64,000 nucleotides of DNA from Lactifluus volemus (taxonomy: Eukaryota > Basidiomycota > Agaricomycetes > Russulales > Russulaceae): contig WTXI01000055.1 in assembly GCA_022376515.1 (NCBI GenBank), positions 147,730 to 211,729 of the forward strand, in the 5' to 3' direction. The translations under genes and the position numbers were made by a program. Below are positions 33,113 to 45,208 of the stretch, piece after piece (within the stretch, counting starts at the first letter, position 1; every line of letters starts with the position of its first letter). Below the pieces are notes generated by a model. It was not told the origin of the DNA. It made no database searches and saw only the letters and a program-made list of their open reading frames with translations.

Positions 33113-33330
33113 ATGATGTTGATGAAAGCTGTCTTTGCTCTCTCTTTTGCAATTTTCGGACTCGCTCTCCCAATGGGCTTGGAGAATCGTACGTGTGGTT
33201 TGGGTTAATGCAGTTGAACAAGTTGGATCAACCAAATGCAGTTCCACGTAACCTTGGCACTGACTTGAACCCGCGCGGCCGCGTGCCCATATTTGAAGAT
33301 CTCGCTACTAGTAATTCCAATGAGAACTAG
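33113..33330 (+). CDS. Small secreted peptide, copy 1 (54 aa, two exons)
   Basis: Exon 1 is 33113-33188 and exon 2 is 33242-33330; the 53-nt intron runs GTACGT…GCAG. Exon 1 encodes MMLMKAVFALSFAIFGLALP then MGLEN, a clear signal peptide with an LALP cleavage-like end. Exon 2 gives LPRNLGTDLNPRGRVPIFED then LATSNSNEN. The block B copy keeps the splice sites, the frame and the stop, differing by substitutions and one in-frame codon. No cysteines and no CaaX end, so it is neither a typical disulphide effector nor a pheromone precursor. No family is recognised. Its location beside NLR genes makes a role in recognition possible but unproven. Confidence 0.6.
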
Positions 33331-35330
33331 TGATGGTAATGTCCTCTTTCAATCCTACTGTTCTTGTCGGCTCAAGTATGACTCTAGAAGAAGTGCCACT
33401 GGCAGTATCCGCCTTGCTTTGAATGTGCGACTTCCATGACCCAGCTCCGATTCGAGTCATTGTTATGGACTTTACGGCGTGAGAAGCAGGTACTGCCAGG
33501 GAGCTCCATATTTGTAATAGACGATCTATGCTTCATATTGTCACAATCCATATCTTTTCTTGGTATGAGAGATAGATTTTGTGTGAGTGTAGACGAGAAA
33601 AAACTCCCTTGTTCTCCAAGGCTCAGGCTGTTGGAGGTTCCCGAAGCGAAATACAAAGGCGGGTAGATTCGGGTGTATGTCACGACACTCTGAGCCTGGT
33701 CTCAGTTCTTGTTGCCACCGCCAGTGAGTGATGGCGCCTGATGTGCTACGCACGCCACACAATGTGACGTGGGGACTTCGAAGGCGAGCACGAAGAATCA
33801 AAGTATGAGTAATCACTGGCAGCCCCTGGGCTCAAGCGCGGACAAGAAATATGGGTAGCGTGCGAGGCACTGCACAACTGGATACTTAAAAAAAAGGGCA
33901 CTCAACATTCTCCATGTCAAGGCAACATAAGCGACATGAACTAGTGTGCGAAAGGTGTGTTGAATGAGGGACTCGGAGGCCGGGGGGATAGAAAGCTGGA
34001 GGTGAAAGAGATTCAGGAGGGGGGAGTTCATGCGACTGGGAGAGCAGCGCGTGTAGTTCTGGATGAAGTAACTTGGGCGGTCAGTGGCCTTGAAGCGTAA
34101 AGGATGGTTTGGGTGTGGGTGTATTCCAATGTGAACCGTAAAGTTAGGAAGCAAAGGAAGCCAATGTCCCAATGGCACTGGCACCAATTCGACGACGTGA
34201 GCGAAACACTATGTAAGGCCAATTGGCAGTGATGTCTCCCCACGACTCGATGGAGAAGACTGGGAATCGGTGGTGATGGAACAGCCAATCGTTGGATACC
34301 CGGGCCAGTCTCTGGCATCATTTTCCTCAAGCTGCCAGTGGAGCACGAGAGTGATATTACCAGGACTGGACCGCATTTCACTCCCTCATCCGAGTAACAT
34401 ATCCCCACCCAATCGTGATATTTTCTCATTGCTTGTGACAAAAAGCCTAGGCCTTTCGCTCGCCGCCGTGTTACATGTTATTCCTTTCTCGGTGCCAGGG
34501 ATATTGCTCGGATCGGGTCGAAGTTGAGGGGGGCAGGCGCGACGTCGAACCTTACTTTCTCACCCTCTCACGTGATAGAAGCCCTTGTGCATGTGAATAC
34601 ACCAGGAATATGCTTGTGATGTTCCAACTGCATCTAAACGATTGAAATCACACGTATAATCTGCTTCAGATGCGATCATCATGGTGACCTGTGCAACACC
34701 CAGGCGCCGTTGACCCAGGCTCTTGCCCAGGCCGCTATCCAAATTCCAGTCTGATCGGCATTAATTAACTGTTTTTCACTTGGGTTGAACGTTTGTCACA
34801 CTCTGGGATTCGTCTGAATGCCATGTTCAATTTACATCATCTGTCTCAGGCTGTAATCATACAATGTGGTAGTAAAAAACCGGATGAATCACATGTCGAA
34901 CTGAACGCGAAAACTTGACTCTGTAACAACTTCTGCGGCACGAGTCGACACAGTTCTCAACCATTTTTACCCCTTCCCTGCGTAACCTTCTCTCACACGA
35001 GAATGGTAAAAAAAGTCATTTGTATTGTTCATTAATCGAGAGACACGTAGCCTAGTATGTGAGTACTGTGAGTGCTCAATGTCCTTCGACATATGACTCC
35101 CTGCCCAGTCTGCTGTATGCCAGTGGTTGCAAATGTAAAAAAAGGTGCTGGTGGATGGGCACACTGCCGCCTCGAGTTTCACGAGGCCGCAGCCTCACTT
35201 TCGGATCGAGCGCACTCACACCCACATCGGCGCAGTAGTCGAGACGAGCGACTTTTCCTTATCTCGCTCGTTCTCATTCGTTTACACTTTACTAGTATAA
35301 ACTTTGGACTAGATCGTAACAAGAAGCAGA
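33331..35330. other. Duplicated region with broken frames, no gene called
   Basis: Homologous to 45209-47260. In block B, 45208-45573 is open for 121 codons (MMVMSSFNPTVLVGSSMTLE…), but the same frame here is cut by a TGA at 33419-33421. Minus-strand frames at 33813-34187 and 34028-34441 are open in part in both copies, without a recognisable domain. Confidence 0.35.
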
Positions 35331-35729
35331 TTTATATATAATTTATCATATCTATGGGGGTGTGAGTTTCTGGGGAGCGAAAAAGGGCAGGAAGCACTGG
35401 CAAGGTTCCCGACGACGACAATGTCGTCGGTTCTAGTATGAAAAAGAACAAAGGGTAAATAAGGCAAGCAGGATTGGAATCGGAAAGACAATCAGAAGAC
35501 GCGAAGCGCGTAACATACGAAATAAGTAAGTATAATAGAGATGTGGCGAGACGAAAAAAATGATGCAAAGTACTCATTTACGGCACATTTCGCACAGCGT
35601 CTGGGGCACATCCCAGAAACTCGCAAATGCAAGCCAGGGATGACAGCCAGTGAAGTACAACACAGCCTGGTCGAGTGCCCTCCCCCCCTACGAGATAATG
35701 TGGCCTCTCTCCGCGTCGGCGTTAGGCAT

Positions 35730-38700
35730 TCATGCTCCTTCAAACGGCGTCCGATTGTCGTGGTCCCGTGCGTAGATATCGGCACCGTGGTTCAGTAATA
35801 TTCGCACGGTTTTCATCTTCTTGTTGCTCTTCGCGAGATGCAGCGGTGTCTTGCCACTACTATCTTTCGCGTTCACGTACGCACCTCGCGTGAGCAAAAA
35901 CTTCACGACATCGACAGCCCCCTCATATGACGCCACATGCAACGGATGCCAACCCTTGTCATTACGCGCGTCTATATCTCCGCCCTTGTCGAGCAAGAGC
36001 TCGACGACGTCAACAGGTCCGCAACGCGACGCTACGTGTAACGGCGTCCAGTTCTTGTGATCCAGGGAATCCACTTTCGCGCCTTTCTCAATTAGCAATT
36101 TTACAAGCTGACGCCTTCCGTTGTCTGACGCTACGTGTAGTGGCGTTGAACGCTTGCCATCGCAGATGTCGACCCTCGCTCCACGGACAATCAGGAGTGC
36201 GGCGATGTCGTCGTTTTCGTTGATAGACGCGAGGTGCAACGGAGTTGAGAGGTCCCTATCCTGAGCGTCTACTTTTGCGCCATGGCCGATCAAGAGCTTT
36301 ACAATTTTGACATTCCCCTTGACCGATGCGAGGTGAATTGGAAATGAACCCTGGTCATTGGGGACGTCTACTACTACTTTCGCGCCTTGATCAAGTAGCA
36401 GTTTGACTGCGTCAACGTCCCCGTTCTCCAATGCTAGTTGTAACAAAGGCAAGAGCTTTTCGCCCTGGATGCGTAAACCTGCGCCGTGATTGACTAGTAG
36501 GCGTCGGAGCTCGGGGTGTCCTTTGGTGAACGCAATGGATAGCGGAGTTGAGCCTTTGTCATCTGGAGCATTCACATTTGCGCCATGCTCAACTAACAGC
36601 TGAGCAATGTCGAGATGTCCCAAGTGACATGCTGCGTGGAGTGGGGTTACGAAGGTGCCACCGTTGGCATTGACATCTTGTGAATGTGTCCTGATAAGAT
36701 GGCCTGCCAGATCACGGAAACCACAGATCGTGGCATAATATAAGGCGCCAGCATGCCCTTGTGTTAAGCCCGGGCCCGTTGATACGGCTTCGTCAATATC
36801 ATACAACCGAACCCAATTTCTGAATTCTGGCTTTGTTGGGTCGAAAAGTACTTTCATCCCATCCAGTACGTGGGATGACACGTTCATAAATTGGGTATGG
36901 TCGACCCAATGTCGAGCAGCATATTCGACTAGCGGTGCACCGCTAGGTGCACCCTTGACCTCGTCAACGCGGCCGTCCCATGCAAGCAAAACTCCGAGAC
37001 AGGCCTTTGCAAGGACAGTGTGCGCATCTTCGAAGGAGACATGATAACGGGAGAGACGTCTGATTGATGAATGGGCGAGGCGAGGCGAGGTTAGAAAATC
37101 CTTCACAGAAACGTGGGAGAGCTTGGCAACTCGGCGACCATCTTCAGTAACAATGGCAATTAAGCTTGGGCACAATGACAGCACGGCTTGTTCTGGATCA
37201 TTCGGGCGCATATCCACGTCGTACTCCGGAATCCCTTTTTTTGAGAAGTCAAGCGCAAGGATTTCCGCGAGATCCTCGACGGGCAGTGGCCGGACGGCTA
37301 CCGTGAGGCATTGCAGGAGACGATGCGCAAATTCTTCATGGACTTTGTCGAGTTGCATCAGTATGTGCTCGTACGTCTCATTCAGCGATTCAGGAAAAGG
37401 GAGTTCATCCCGGACTCTCGCTGGAGGACGGTGGCATAGCACCTCTAACTGAGAGGAGGCCAATCGAAACCTGAGGAATACACAAATATAAGCAAAGAAG
37501 GTGTACATAATACAAGCCACTTACATTCCATCAGCTCTTCGTGAGAGCGTTTCAATAGCTGATTGCCTGTCCTCTGCACTCCATCCCAGCGCCTTTCGGT
37601 CGGCGACAGATTTGATGAATGCGATAATGTCGTCTTTATGTCCCACTTCGGCATCTAGAACTACCCGGGAAGGGGATAAGCCCTCAAGGGCATTTCGGAT
37701 ATCGATCTCGGGTCGGCTGATGACGCATAGGCGCAGGTTTTCGAGATGTAGCTCGGTAAGTTCCTTCACGAGCTTGAGGATAGCTTCACGTGACGGCATT
37801 CCAAGAGCGTCGAGTCCATCTAGGATTATGTAAATAGGGCGCTGATGAACTGAGTGTGCTTTTAAGTGTTCCGTCAAAACGCTTTCAATAGGTATCTGTG
37901 CGTCATTGCGGTGTTTATAATAGAGTTGGAGGAGCGAGTCGCAAAAGAGGTAGGACTGAGTGGACAGTTGAACAAGAAGAGAAGACAGTATGTTGGAAGG
38001 TGTTTGTGTATTGACGTCTGTATAATCGACAAAAAAGTACGCCTTCAGAGTTCGTTCCATGCTTTCGATATCCTTGATAATCGCGGAACTAAACAATAAG
38101 TGTCAGTTCCAATAAAAGAAAAGTGTGGAAAAATGACGAACCAAAGCACGCTCTTTCCAGAGCCCGCTTGAAAGACAAGTGTCAACAAACAATCTGTAAA
38201 GGGCAGAAATGCACGAACGTAAACCATTGATCCACAACAAGGAACCACCGGGACTTCCATTTCTTGTAAGTATCGTTTTTGAAAAGCCACGCAGATGTCC
38301 CCTCACGATGAACACCAAGGAGAGTGTTGTACTTTTGTGACGGATCTGGTGGGGAGAGCCACTTCTTGACGTCTTCTAGAGGCTTTCCTCCTGAACGCGT
38401 ATTTGAATCTCGATGGTCAACGAGGAAGAAGTTAGGTGAGTACGAACGGATCTCATCAGTGCCCAGATCCGCTTCATCCATCAACTTGTCAAGCGTATCA
38501 AATAGGCTTGATCGAGACTGAAGTTGGAGCCTTTAGATGGCTGGTTCTTGGGCGAGAAGGACCGCTTCAGTTGGTCAAAGGGTGCTGAATCAAAAACAGT
38601 CAGTGAGATACGATACGTAGCCATGGTAAAACTCACTCGGAGGTCGTTGAGTGATGGGGATGGCAAGGATCGAGAGTACCTTAGCCATGAATTGTACGAT

Positions 38701-39220
38701 TAAGCCCTTCAGTCTCTCAGTGAGTGTGACCCCAGTGTAGACCTTGAGCCGTTGAAAGGAGTTTGCATGCGCTGAAGAGGTCTATCAGAGTCTCTTGGCT
38801 GACGCGGAGTGGTTGGCTGGCTGATATACTTGGGCGTCTGAGAAATATATAATCGAGGAAGATACATACTTTGAGGAGGATACCAATGGCAGCAAGAATT
38901 GCGTCCGAGGGTGTGTATTCCTGTAAAGGAGGCTGAGAAAACAAACTGATGGAATATAAGCCGTCTGATATGCACCGTGCCAATGATTTCCCTAGAGTAG
39001 GGGAAAACGCGTGGAGGACATCCACAGTTGGTGGTAAGGCAGCTTCAATTTGTACAAATTCTGGAGCTTGAACGCGAAGTTCATCAAGAATCGTCTTGGG
39101 AGAATTGCAGTTTTGCAGCCTGGGGAGTAATGGATGCTTTGAAATGTCGACTTTTGTTTGGTTCTGGTAAGAAGACAAGGCATCAGAGAATGGAGAGGAC
39201 GAGGTGGAACTGGAAGGCAT
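35730..39220 (-). pseudogene. NLR copy 2: Goodbye-NACHT-ankyrin, frameshifted and chimaeric
   Basis: Same architecture as copy 1: Goodbye exons from ATG 39220, linker, a P-loop exon near 38145-38170, NACHT (38096-37521; IYIILDGLDALG; LRLCVISRPEIDI), then HVSVKDFL and about ten ankyrin repeats to 35730. The first 55 residues equal copy 1, while everything from about 39040 downward matches copy 3, so the gene is a recombinant. Relative to its siblings it lacks one base near 38509 and has one extra G near 38250 (CCGGGAC for CCGGAC). These shift the linker frame between the Goodbye and NACHT parts. The ankyrin half is fully open. It is divergent from the DUF6535 gene at 39794. Confidence 0.82.
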
Positions 39221-39793
39221 GGGTGTGAGTGTTGGGAGTGAGCATAGGCTAGGTGAACAGCGTCATATAACTGGTATGTCACGTGGCATGGCTATGGGGA
39301 ATCCCCAGGGAAATCTCACGGAGTTTGAATCACACTTGTGTCATTGTAAAGCAGTTGAGCGTACAGCTACTGTAGCTGTCAAGCTTTGAATGTTTGTCTA
39401 CATTTGAAGCTAAACGATAAGATATATTTGGCATAGTTGGTTTGCACTAGCTAACCCTGCGCCCATCCCCCCTTCCAGCCACTCCGTTTTCTCGCTCAAT
39501 TCTCACTCAACCACCACAAAATTTAGCCTACAGTATCTAGTGCTATATGTGACATATTTTTGATAGAAATCGTGGCATGTTTGTCTCGCTTCCCTGTGTC
39601 GGAGTTTACAATGTTACAAAAATGGTAAGCGTAAATCACACCAGTACACGAGTAAGTTACGCCCAATACGTTGTGCATTTCTCTTTTCCTTAAACATGAG
39701 TACTGCGTTTTAATCTGCGTCTTCCCACTCATTCCCTCAACCCTCTCACCCATTTATTTGTACTTCTGTCAAGTTCTGTGTTTTCATTGTTCC
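39221..39793. promoter_or_regulatory. Divergent promoter region of pair 2
   Basis: A 573-bp spacer between divergent start codons, nearly identical to 24548-25101 with a few small indels. Confidence 0.5.
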
Positions 39794-42478
39794 ATGCCAC
39801 CACGAATCAACGACGTCGAACGGGATCCACAGCCAGTTCCTGGTACGTCGGTTCTCTGTCATTGTTATTCCCGATCGTCTCACCCATTCCATCACAAGAG
39901 GATCGTGGAGAGAATCTTGGAGATTTCAACGACAATGCCAATCCCTTATGGTTGCTCTACGTGGATAAAGCCAAAAACCACGATGAGGCCAAGATTCAGA
40001 CTCTAACCGAGAATATGACTGATATCCTTTTGTTTGTACGTTCACATCCTCATGCTTCTACCTTGACTGCGTGTCTAATCATGATCCCCTGCCTAGGCTG
40101 GCTTGTTTGCTGCTGCCCTCACCCCTTTCATTGTCGATCGCGTTCAGACCATACAAGTTACCCCCGCACAGCAGATGGTATTCTACGAGAAACAATCTGT
40201 TGAGCTACTCCAACAAATATCGACACAGCTATCGTCTGCTTTTCCACAGGCCTCCGTCCCATCCCTATCCCTATCCACTTCCCCTACTGCGGATCCGTCA
40301 CGGTCTGACAAACTAATAAATGCCTTGTGGTTCGCAAGTCTTGTTCTAAGCCTTTCTGCTGCACTCCTAGCTACCCTCGTCCAACGATGGGCCCGAAAGC
40401 ACATGCAGATATTCCATCTGTATAAACACCCTTTGAAACTTTCACGGATCCGACAATATCTGTATGAAGGCATCGAGAATGGGTACATGACAATGATAGC
40501 AGAAGCCGTTCCTGCGCTCATCCACATCGCTCTCTTCCTGTTCTTGATTGGCCTTGCCAACTCCTTACTCAATCTGAAATTCGTTGTTGTTGCCATACCC
40601 GCCATGTTTGCCATCGGTCTTTATTCCGTCGTCTACGGCGCGGCTACAATTTTGCCCATCATTATACCATCATTTCCGCTTCACAACTCATTCTCTGTCT
40701 TGATCTGGTCTTTCCTCCAGGCGTTCCGTCTAAGGAAGTACAACGATCGCATCAGTGGAGAAAAGAAGCCAGTGAGCCAAAACATAACAGACGGACAGAT
40801 GGAACTGGCCTTGGCAGACAACCCCACTCGGAAAGATCGCGATCTACGGTCAATTGCATGGCTGGTGGGAGATATCACAGAAGACAGCGAGATGGAAGCC
40901 TTTGCCGCGACCATTCCTGGTTCCTTCGACTCGAAATGGGGTGTAGAAATATGGGGGGAATGGCCAAGTAACGGAGCTCCCGAGGCCAACAATAAATCCC
41001 TGGCGATCCCTAACTACGACCGACTCCACTCATCGGCTTCCCATCACCATGCTCTTCAAGTGAAGGGCTTCCATGAGCTTTGCGAGCACATTGGAGGCTT
41101 GATCCAAACATGTTACAGTCCTTACCTCATGGATGAGGCGAATAATAGACGCTCACGTGTCTGTATCGGGAGCGCGGCGTCGCTTGTATACCACATGAAG
41201 GCCGATTTGAGCTGGTTTGGAGACAAGAAAGTCCTCGGAAAAGTGCTCAAGGACCAAGGTTACGGAAATAATCCCACATTGTTGTCCGCAACGAGCTCCA
41301 GCCAGGCATTTGCTGCAAACTGGACAGGTCTCTCGATAGCGATCACCCTAGATTTTCTGAAGGGGTCATCTGGGCCTGCGGAAGCAGCTTGGCGAGAATT
41401 TGGGAAAAGCAGTGATGGAGCGATCGCACTCGCTCGGGAGATGGACGAACAATTCAAGAGTTTGTGGGATCAGGTGGATAGTAATCCCATCCCCCGCGAG
41501 GAGGACCGTCCCCAACTCGAGAATGTCCAACGCAATATCCAACGCAATGTGATACGGATGCAGGCTCGAATCTCCGACCTCCGCACTGGGATTCAGAGAG
41601 CCACTTATGGGTTGTCGGACCAATTCCCTTGGACTGAACTCAAAGAGAAGACTCGAACAGCCAACGCTTGTGATTTTCTCCTCAATCCTATTGTGGCCCA
41701 ATTGAACTACCTGAAAAAGCAATTCATTATCCCCACGCAACACGGCGTGCAACACGGCGGTCAACATGATGGTCAACATGGTGGGCTACATGGCGGACAA
41801 CATGGCGGACAACATGACGGACAACACGGCGGACAACACGGCGGACAACACGACGGACAACACGGTGGACAACATGGTGGACAACACGACGGACAACACG
41901 GTGGACAACATGGTGGACAACACGGCGGACAACACGGCGGAGTCGGCGGACAACACAGTGTAGAACAGGGCATGCAAGAAGACGTGGGACACGACGGTGT
42001 CGGATTCCCACGTCTACATCGACCCACAGAACGGCAAATATGGCGTTTCAAAGATTTATACGAAGGTGGAGCTGTTGGCTTTACTCTAGAACTTTACCTC
42101 CTCTCGCTTAGGGAAGTATTTCCCTCTTCGGCGTCCCCACCAGAGGAAGCCCGCGGTATCTGCGTTGGCGCATTGAAAGACATCACATCCAATCTCGGAC
42201 CTAATTCCGCTATCTGGACGCAGAGAGTCGTTCTAGAACTTATCTGCGATATAGCAGCCGAACGTGGTGTTTTTTCCGATTACACTTATCCTAGCTATAT
42301 CGAGGACGAACTCATGGGCCTACTACGCAAAGTCATTACAGGGATGCAAGATTTTGATATCGAACGTGCAAAAGACGATCTCGAGAGTGAGCCAGTCGTG
42401 GAGATAGCCCGGCCGCAAGGAGGGGAACGCGGCTTTTGCGAGGCCGTATTGGATGTTCTCAGGAAGTCAGGGGCCTAA
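39794..42478 (+). CDS. DUF6535 membrane protein, copy 2
   Basis: Exons 39794-39842, 39899-40035 and 40097-42478 give 855 codons in an intact frame. It is nearly identical to copy 1 outside the tetrad array; the 52-residue length difference equals 13 tetrads. The N-terminus is MPPRINDVERDPQPVP. DUF6535 motifs (MTDILLFAGLFAAALTPFI), the membrane helices and the C-terminal domain (VVLELICDIAAERGVF) are all kept. Substitutions cluster in the middle domain (for example LKGSSGPAE for LKELPSGPAE). It is divergent from NLR copy 2. Confidence 0.88.
41738..41941 (+). repeat. 12-nt coding minisatellite, 17 tetrads
   Basis: Seventeen in-frame (Q/L)H(G/D)G tetrads ending before VGGQHSVEQ. Same position and unit as the 30-copy array of copy 1. 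Confidence 0.95.
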
Positions 42479-43129
42479 CCATCCCGGTTGGGGGCCCCCT
42501 CGTTCCGTGACTGATTTCTCGCTCGATCCTTCAATCACAAACTTAGAATAATCAGAGAGTATCTTCAGTTTTCACGTACTAGTTCCATGTGAGTTGAGAT
42601 TCATTGTAATATAGCTATGTACCCCCAAGTTGTTTCACTGGCACTCAAATATGCAGTAACAAATTCTTAAACGAAACGTAAAACGAGCGTCCACCAATTT
42701 TATCTTGCGCTGAATTCCTAGGGACTTATGTACTAGTAAAGGAGGCCACGGCGCAGGAATGAAACTGAATGTCCGACGCGGCTTTGTCTTGTACAGTACC
42801 TCCACCTTCGCCCTATTAGCGGTTCTGGCCATTCTCCTACATACATTCACTTTCAAGCTCTCTTAGATTCCGTCATAATATGAATGAAACGCTTGGGACT
42901 ATGACGTAGGGCTGCGCCGCTCTACCTGTTTGGCCCGATCGCCGCCGCTGGAAAGGGGGAGGCGCGACCAAACCTCAAAGACATTTCGTTGGCTCCTTCA
43001 ATTATGTCTCAGATTCATTGTGTGAAAGTGAGAGAACTCGAAACTCAGAAAGGAAGGACCGAAGAAAGGTCAATCACGACCACGCGGCGCTCCATCGATG
43101 GTCTCATCATCACCACATGTAGTTCAATT
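42479..43129. other. 3' flank of DUF6535 copy 2, no gene
   Basis: Duplicate of 27943-28619. No coding evidence. Confidence 0.5.
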
Positions 43130-43760
43130 CATGCCGCAGAACCGGGTTATGGCCCACCAATCATCGCGAAAATTTTGCGCTCCCAGCGCTCGAGGAGGTA
43201 TGCGAAATGTTCTAAGTAAAGCAAAGTTGTCTCTCTTTGTGGCCTCGTCTGACCGTAATCCTCCCGTTGTAGACCGTGACTTCCATTTGTAGGCATCATT
43301 TTCGTGGAGCCATGTAGATGTCCCCTCACATGAGCAGTACTGTATTTTCGTACCGGATCTGGTGGCGAAAGCCATAACTTGACTTTTTATAGCACCACTC
43401 TCCCTGCGTGCATATTTGAGTGTCGAAGGGAAACGAGGGAGAGGCTGGGAGAGCACGAACCCATCTTATCAGTACCCAGTTCGTCCTTACCCTGCATCAC
43501 ATCAACCTGTCCAAGTTATTAAATGCACTCTGAATTCTACTTTTTTGCTGTCACAACTTGAAAACCTCGACGATAGTGGTACGACAATGAACATCAAATT
43601 TCTATAGCTAGCTGAATAAGATAGGTTCACAGCCAGATACAACATATTGTCCAGGGTCACGGCAAACTCAGTCAAACGCCGTTGCTTGATATGTTCCGTC
43701 AAGATGGCAAGGATCAAGAGCACTTCGGCCATAAGTCCTACGATTGCGCGCTTCACACCA
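43130..43760 (-). pseudogene. Relic NLR fragment, uninterrupted copy
   Basis: The minus strand reads AIVGLMAEVLLILAILTEHI then KQRR (43682-43756), the end of a Goodbye domain. Further down is the linker remnant with STWLHEN and YKWKSR. It lacks the TIR element that splits the block A copy, so it marks the pre-insertion state. No NACHT or ankyrins remain. Confidence 0.6.
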
Positions 43761-44894
43761 TTGGCGAGGAAGACCGTGGTGTAAGCCTCGAGACGTTAAA
43801 ATAACTTCAGTTCTGCATCCGCGGGAAGAAGTTCACGAGGACGAGTGTGTCAGGGCGGGGCCCGAGTTGTGGACCAACTGCTGTCAGATATCTAGAGGTC
43901 ATAACAACGGCACGCGGGGATAGAGAAAGATAAAGACTTCGAGGTGGGTACCAATTGCAGTAAGGCTTGCATTTGAGGGTGCGAATACCTGCAAAGTGAG
44001 GTTTATAAATAATTGAAAACATACGGAGATAACTGACGGTGCGGACTCACGGACGTGAGATGTCCGGTCCGCTAGATCCGTGGGATCCGGGATCGCTCAT
44101 CATCAATTCTCCCGGCGATGATGTGAAAGTGAAAGAACGCTCCCTCGCCAGTAAGTCAAATGGCTCAGTTGCGAACACTTGTATCTCGAAAATGACGTAG
44201 GTGTTCATAAATTTTCGTTTTGCGCTCCACTGGAAAATCTAGTAACTATCGGTTCTCCTCCATCATTTCATCAAAATTGCTCGCAAAAAGTGTACCAGCG
44301 TTGATGTCGATATCAGACTTCCCCGCCATACGAGCAACCAAATTGAGCACTCTCGCAGGCGACTTTCCCAGTACTACGGTGGCCATCAAGCAGCTCGACT
44401 AGGCTCGGCTCAATCTATGACTGAAGCGGTTTCTGAGCAGCAACACTTCAATTTCTATGTCAGCACTTGGCCGCGGTGACAATACCGGCTAGACATGGAA
44501 TCAAAGGAATACCTATTTACAGATACAAGATAGAAGAAATGGAGCTCTCTATCCATACGAGTGAAAGCTAGTATATGCGGCCATCGCACCCTGAGACACT
44601 GGGAGTATCCCATCTCATCTCGTTTCAGTTACTGTAATGACTACATTACTTCAAACACAATCATAGTATTCATGGACTTTTGTTTTAGGAAATATGGCAT
44701 TAGTCACAGCAAGCACACACTGAACGTCCAAGCTGAGCTTCAGACGTTGCGTATGACATTGCCTTTTATGATGCCCGTTGAACATATGGGGTAAAGCACT
44801 GACAGTATCGAGTGAATGTATTGTTCTAATGATCTCAATATCCTCGCGACTATTGAACTCCGCCTACACGGAGTCAGAGTCAAGTCGTACGCAG

Positions 44895-44900
44895 TATAAA
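44895..44900 (+). promoter_or_regulatory. TATA box of peptide gene copy 2
   Basis: TATAAA, 94 bp before the ATG at 44994, at the same spacing as in block A. Confidence 0.5.
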
Positions 44901-44993
44901 GTCGAGCCATTTCCTTCTTTCCTTCTTTACTGTCGTTTCCTACACATTTTATCCTCATCATCCGGCTTACCAGTGACTCTTCCTGCGGTGACA

Positions 44994-45208
44994 ATGATGT
45001 TGATGAAAGCTGTCTTTGCTCTCTCTTTTGCAATTTTCGGACTCGCTCTCCCAATGGACTTGGAGAATCGTACGTGTGGTTTGGGTTAATGCAGTCGAAC
45101 AAGTTGGATCAACCAAATGCAGTTCCACGTAACCTTGGCACTAACTTGAACCCGCGCGGCATCGTGCCCATACTTGAAGACCTCCCTACTAATTCCAAAG
45201 AGAACTAG
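44994..45208 (+). CDS. Small secreted peptide, copy 2 (53 aa, two exons)
   Basis: Exons 44994-45069 and 45123-45208, 53-nt intron. The signal peptide is identical to copy 1 except MDLEN for MGLEN. The mature part is LPRNLGTNLNPRGIVPILED then LPTNSKEN. One codon shorter than copy 1, with the same splice sites and stop, which argues for coding constraint or very recent duplication. Confidence 0.6.

Larger units (their letters stand above)
24390..39040. repeat. Tandem duplication, block A
   Basis: The block runs from the first exon of NLR copy 1 to near the start of NLR copy 2. It matches block B (39050-50970) throughout: DUF6535 gene, relic NLR, peptide gene, 3' flank, and the ankyrin and NACHT parts of the next NLR. 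The distance between equivalent NLR stop codons is 14,708 bp here and 11,924 bp for block B. The 2,784-bp difference is almost exactly the 2,766-bp TIR element at 28975-31740. Borders are approximate. Confidence 0.78.

Noticed and set aside
32859..33221. 120-codon minus-strand frame, also present at 44740-45102
   Set aside because: It is antisense to the peptide gene, whose splice sites, TATA box and signal peptide give better support; both stay open because the copies are recent.
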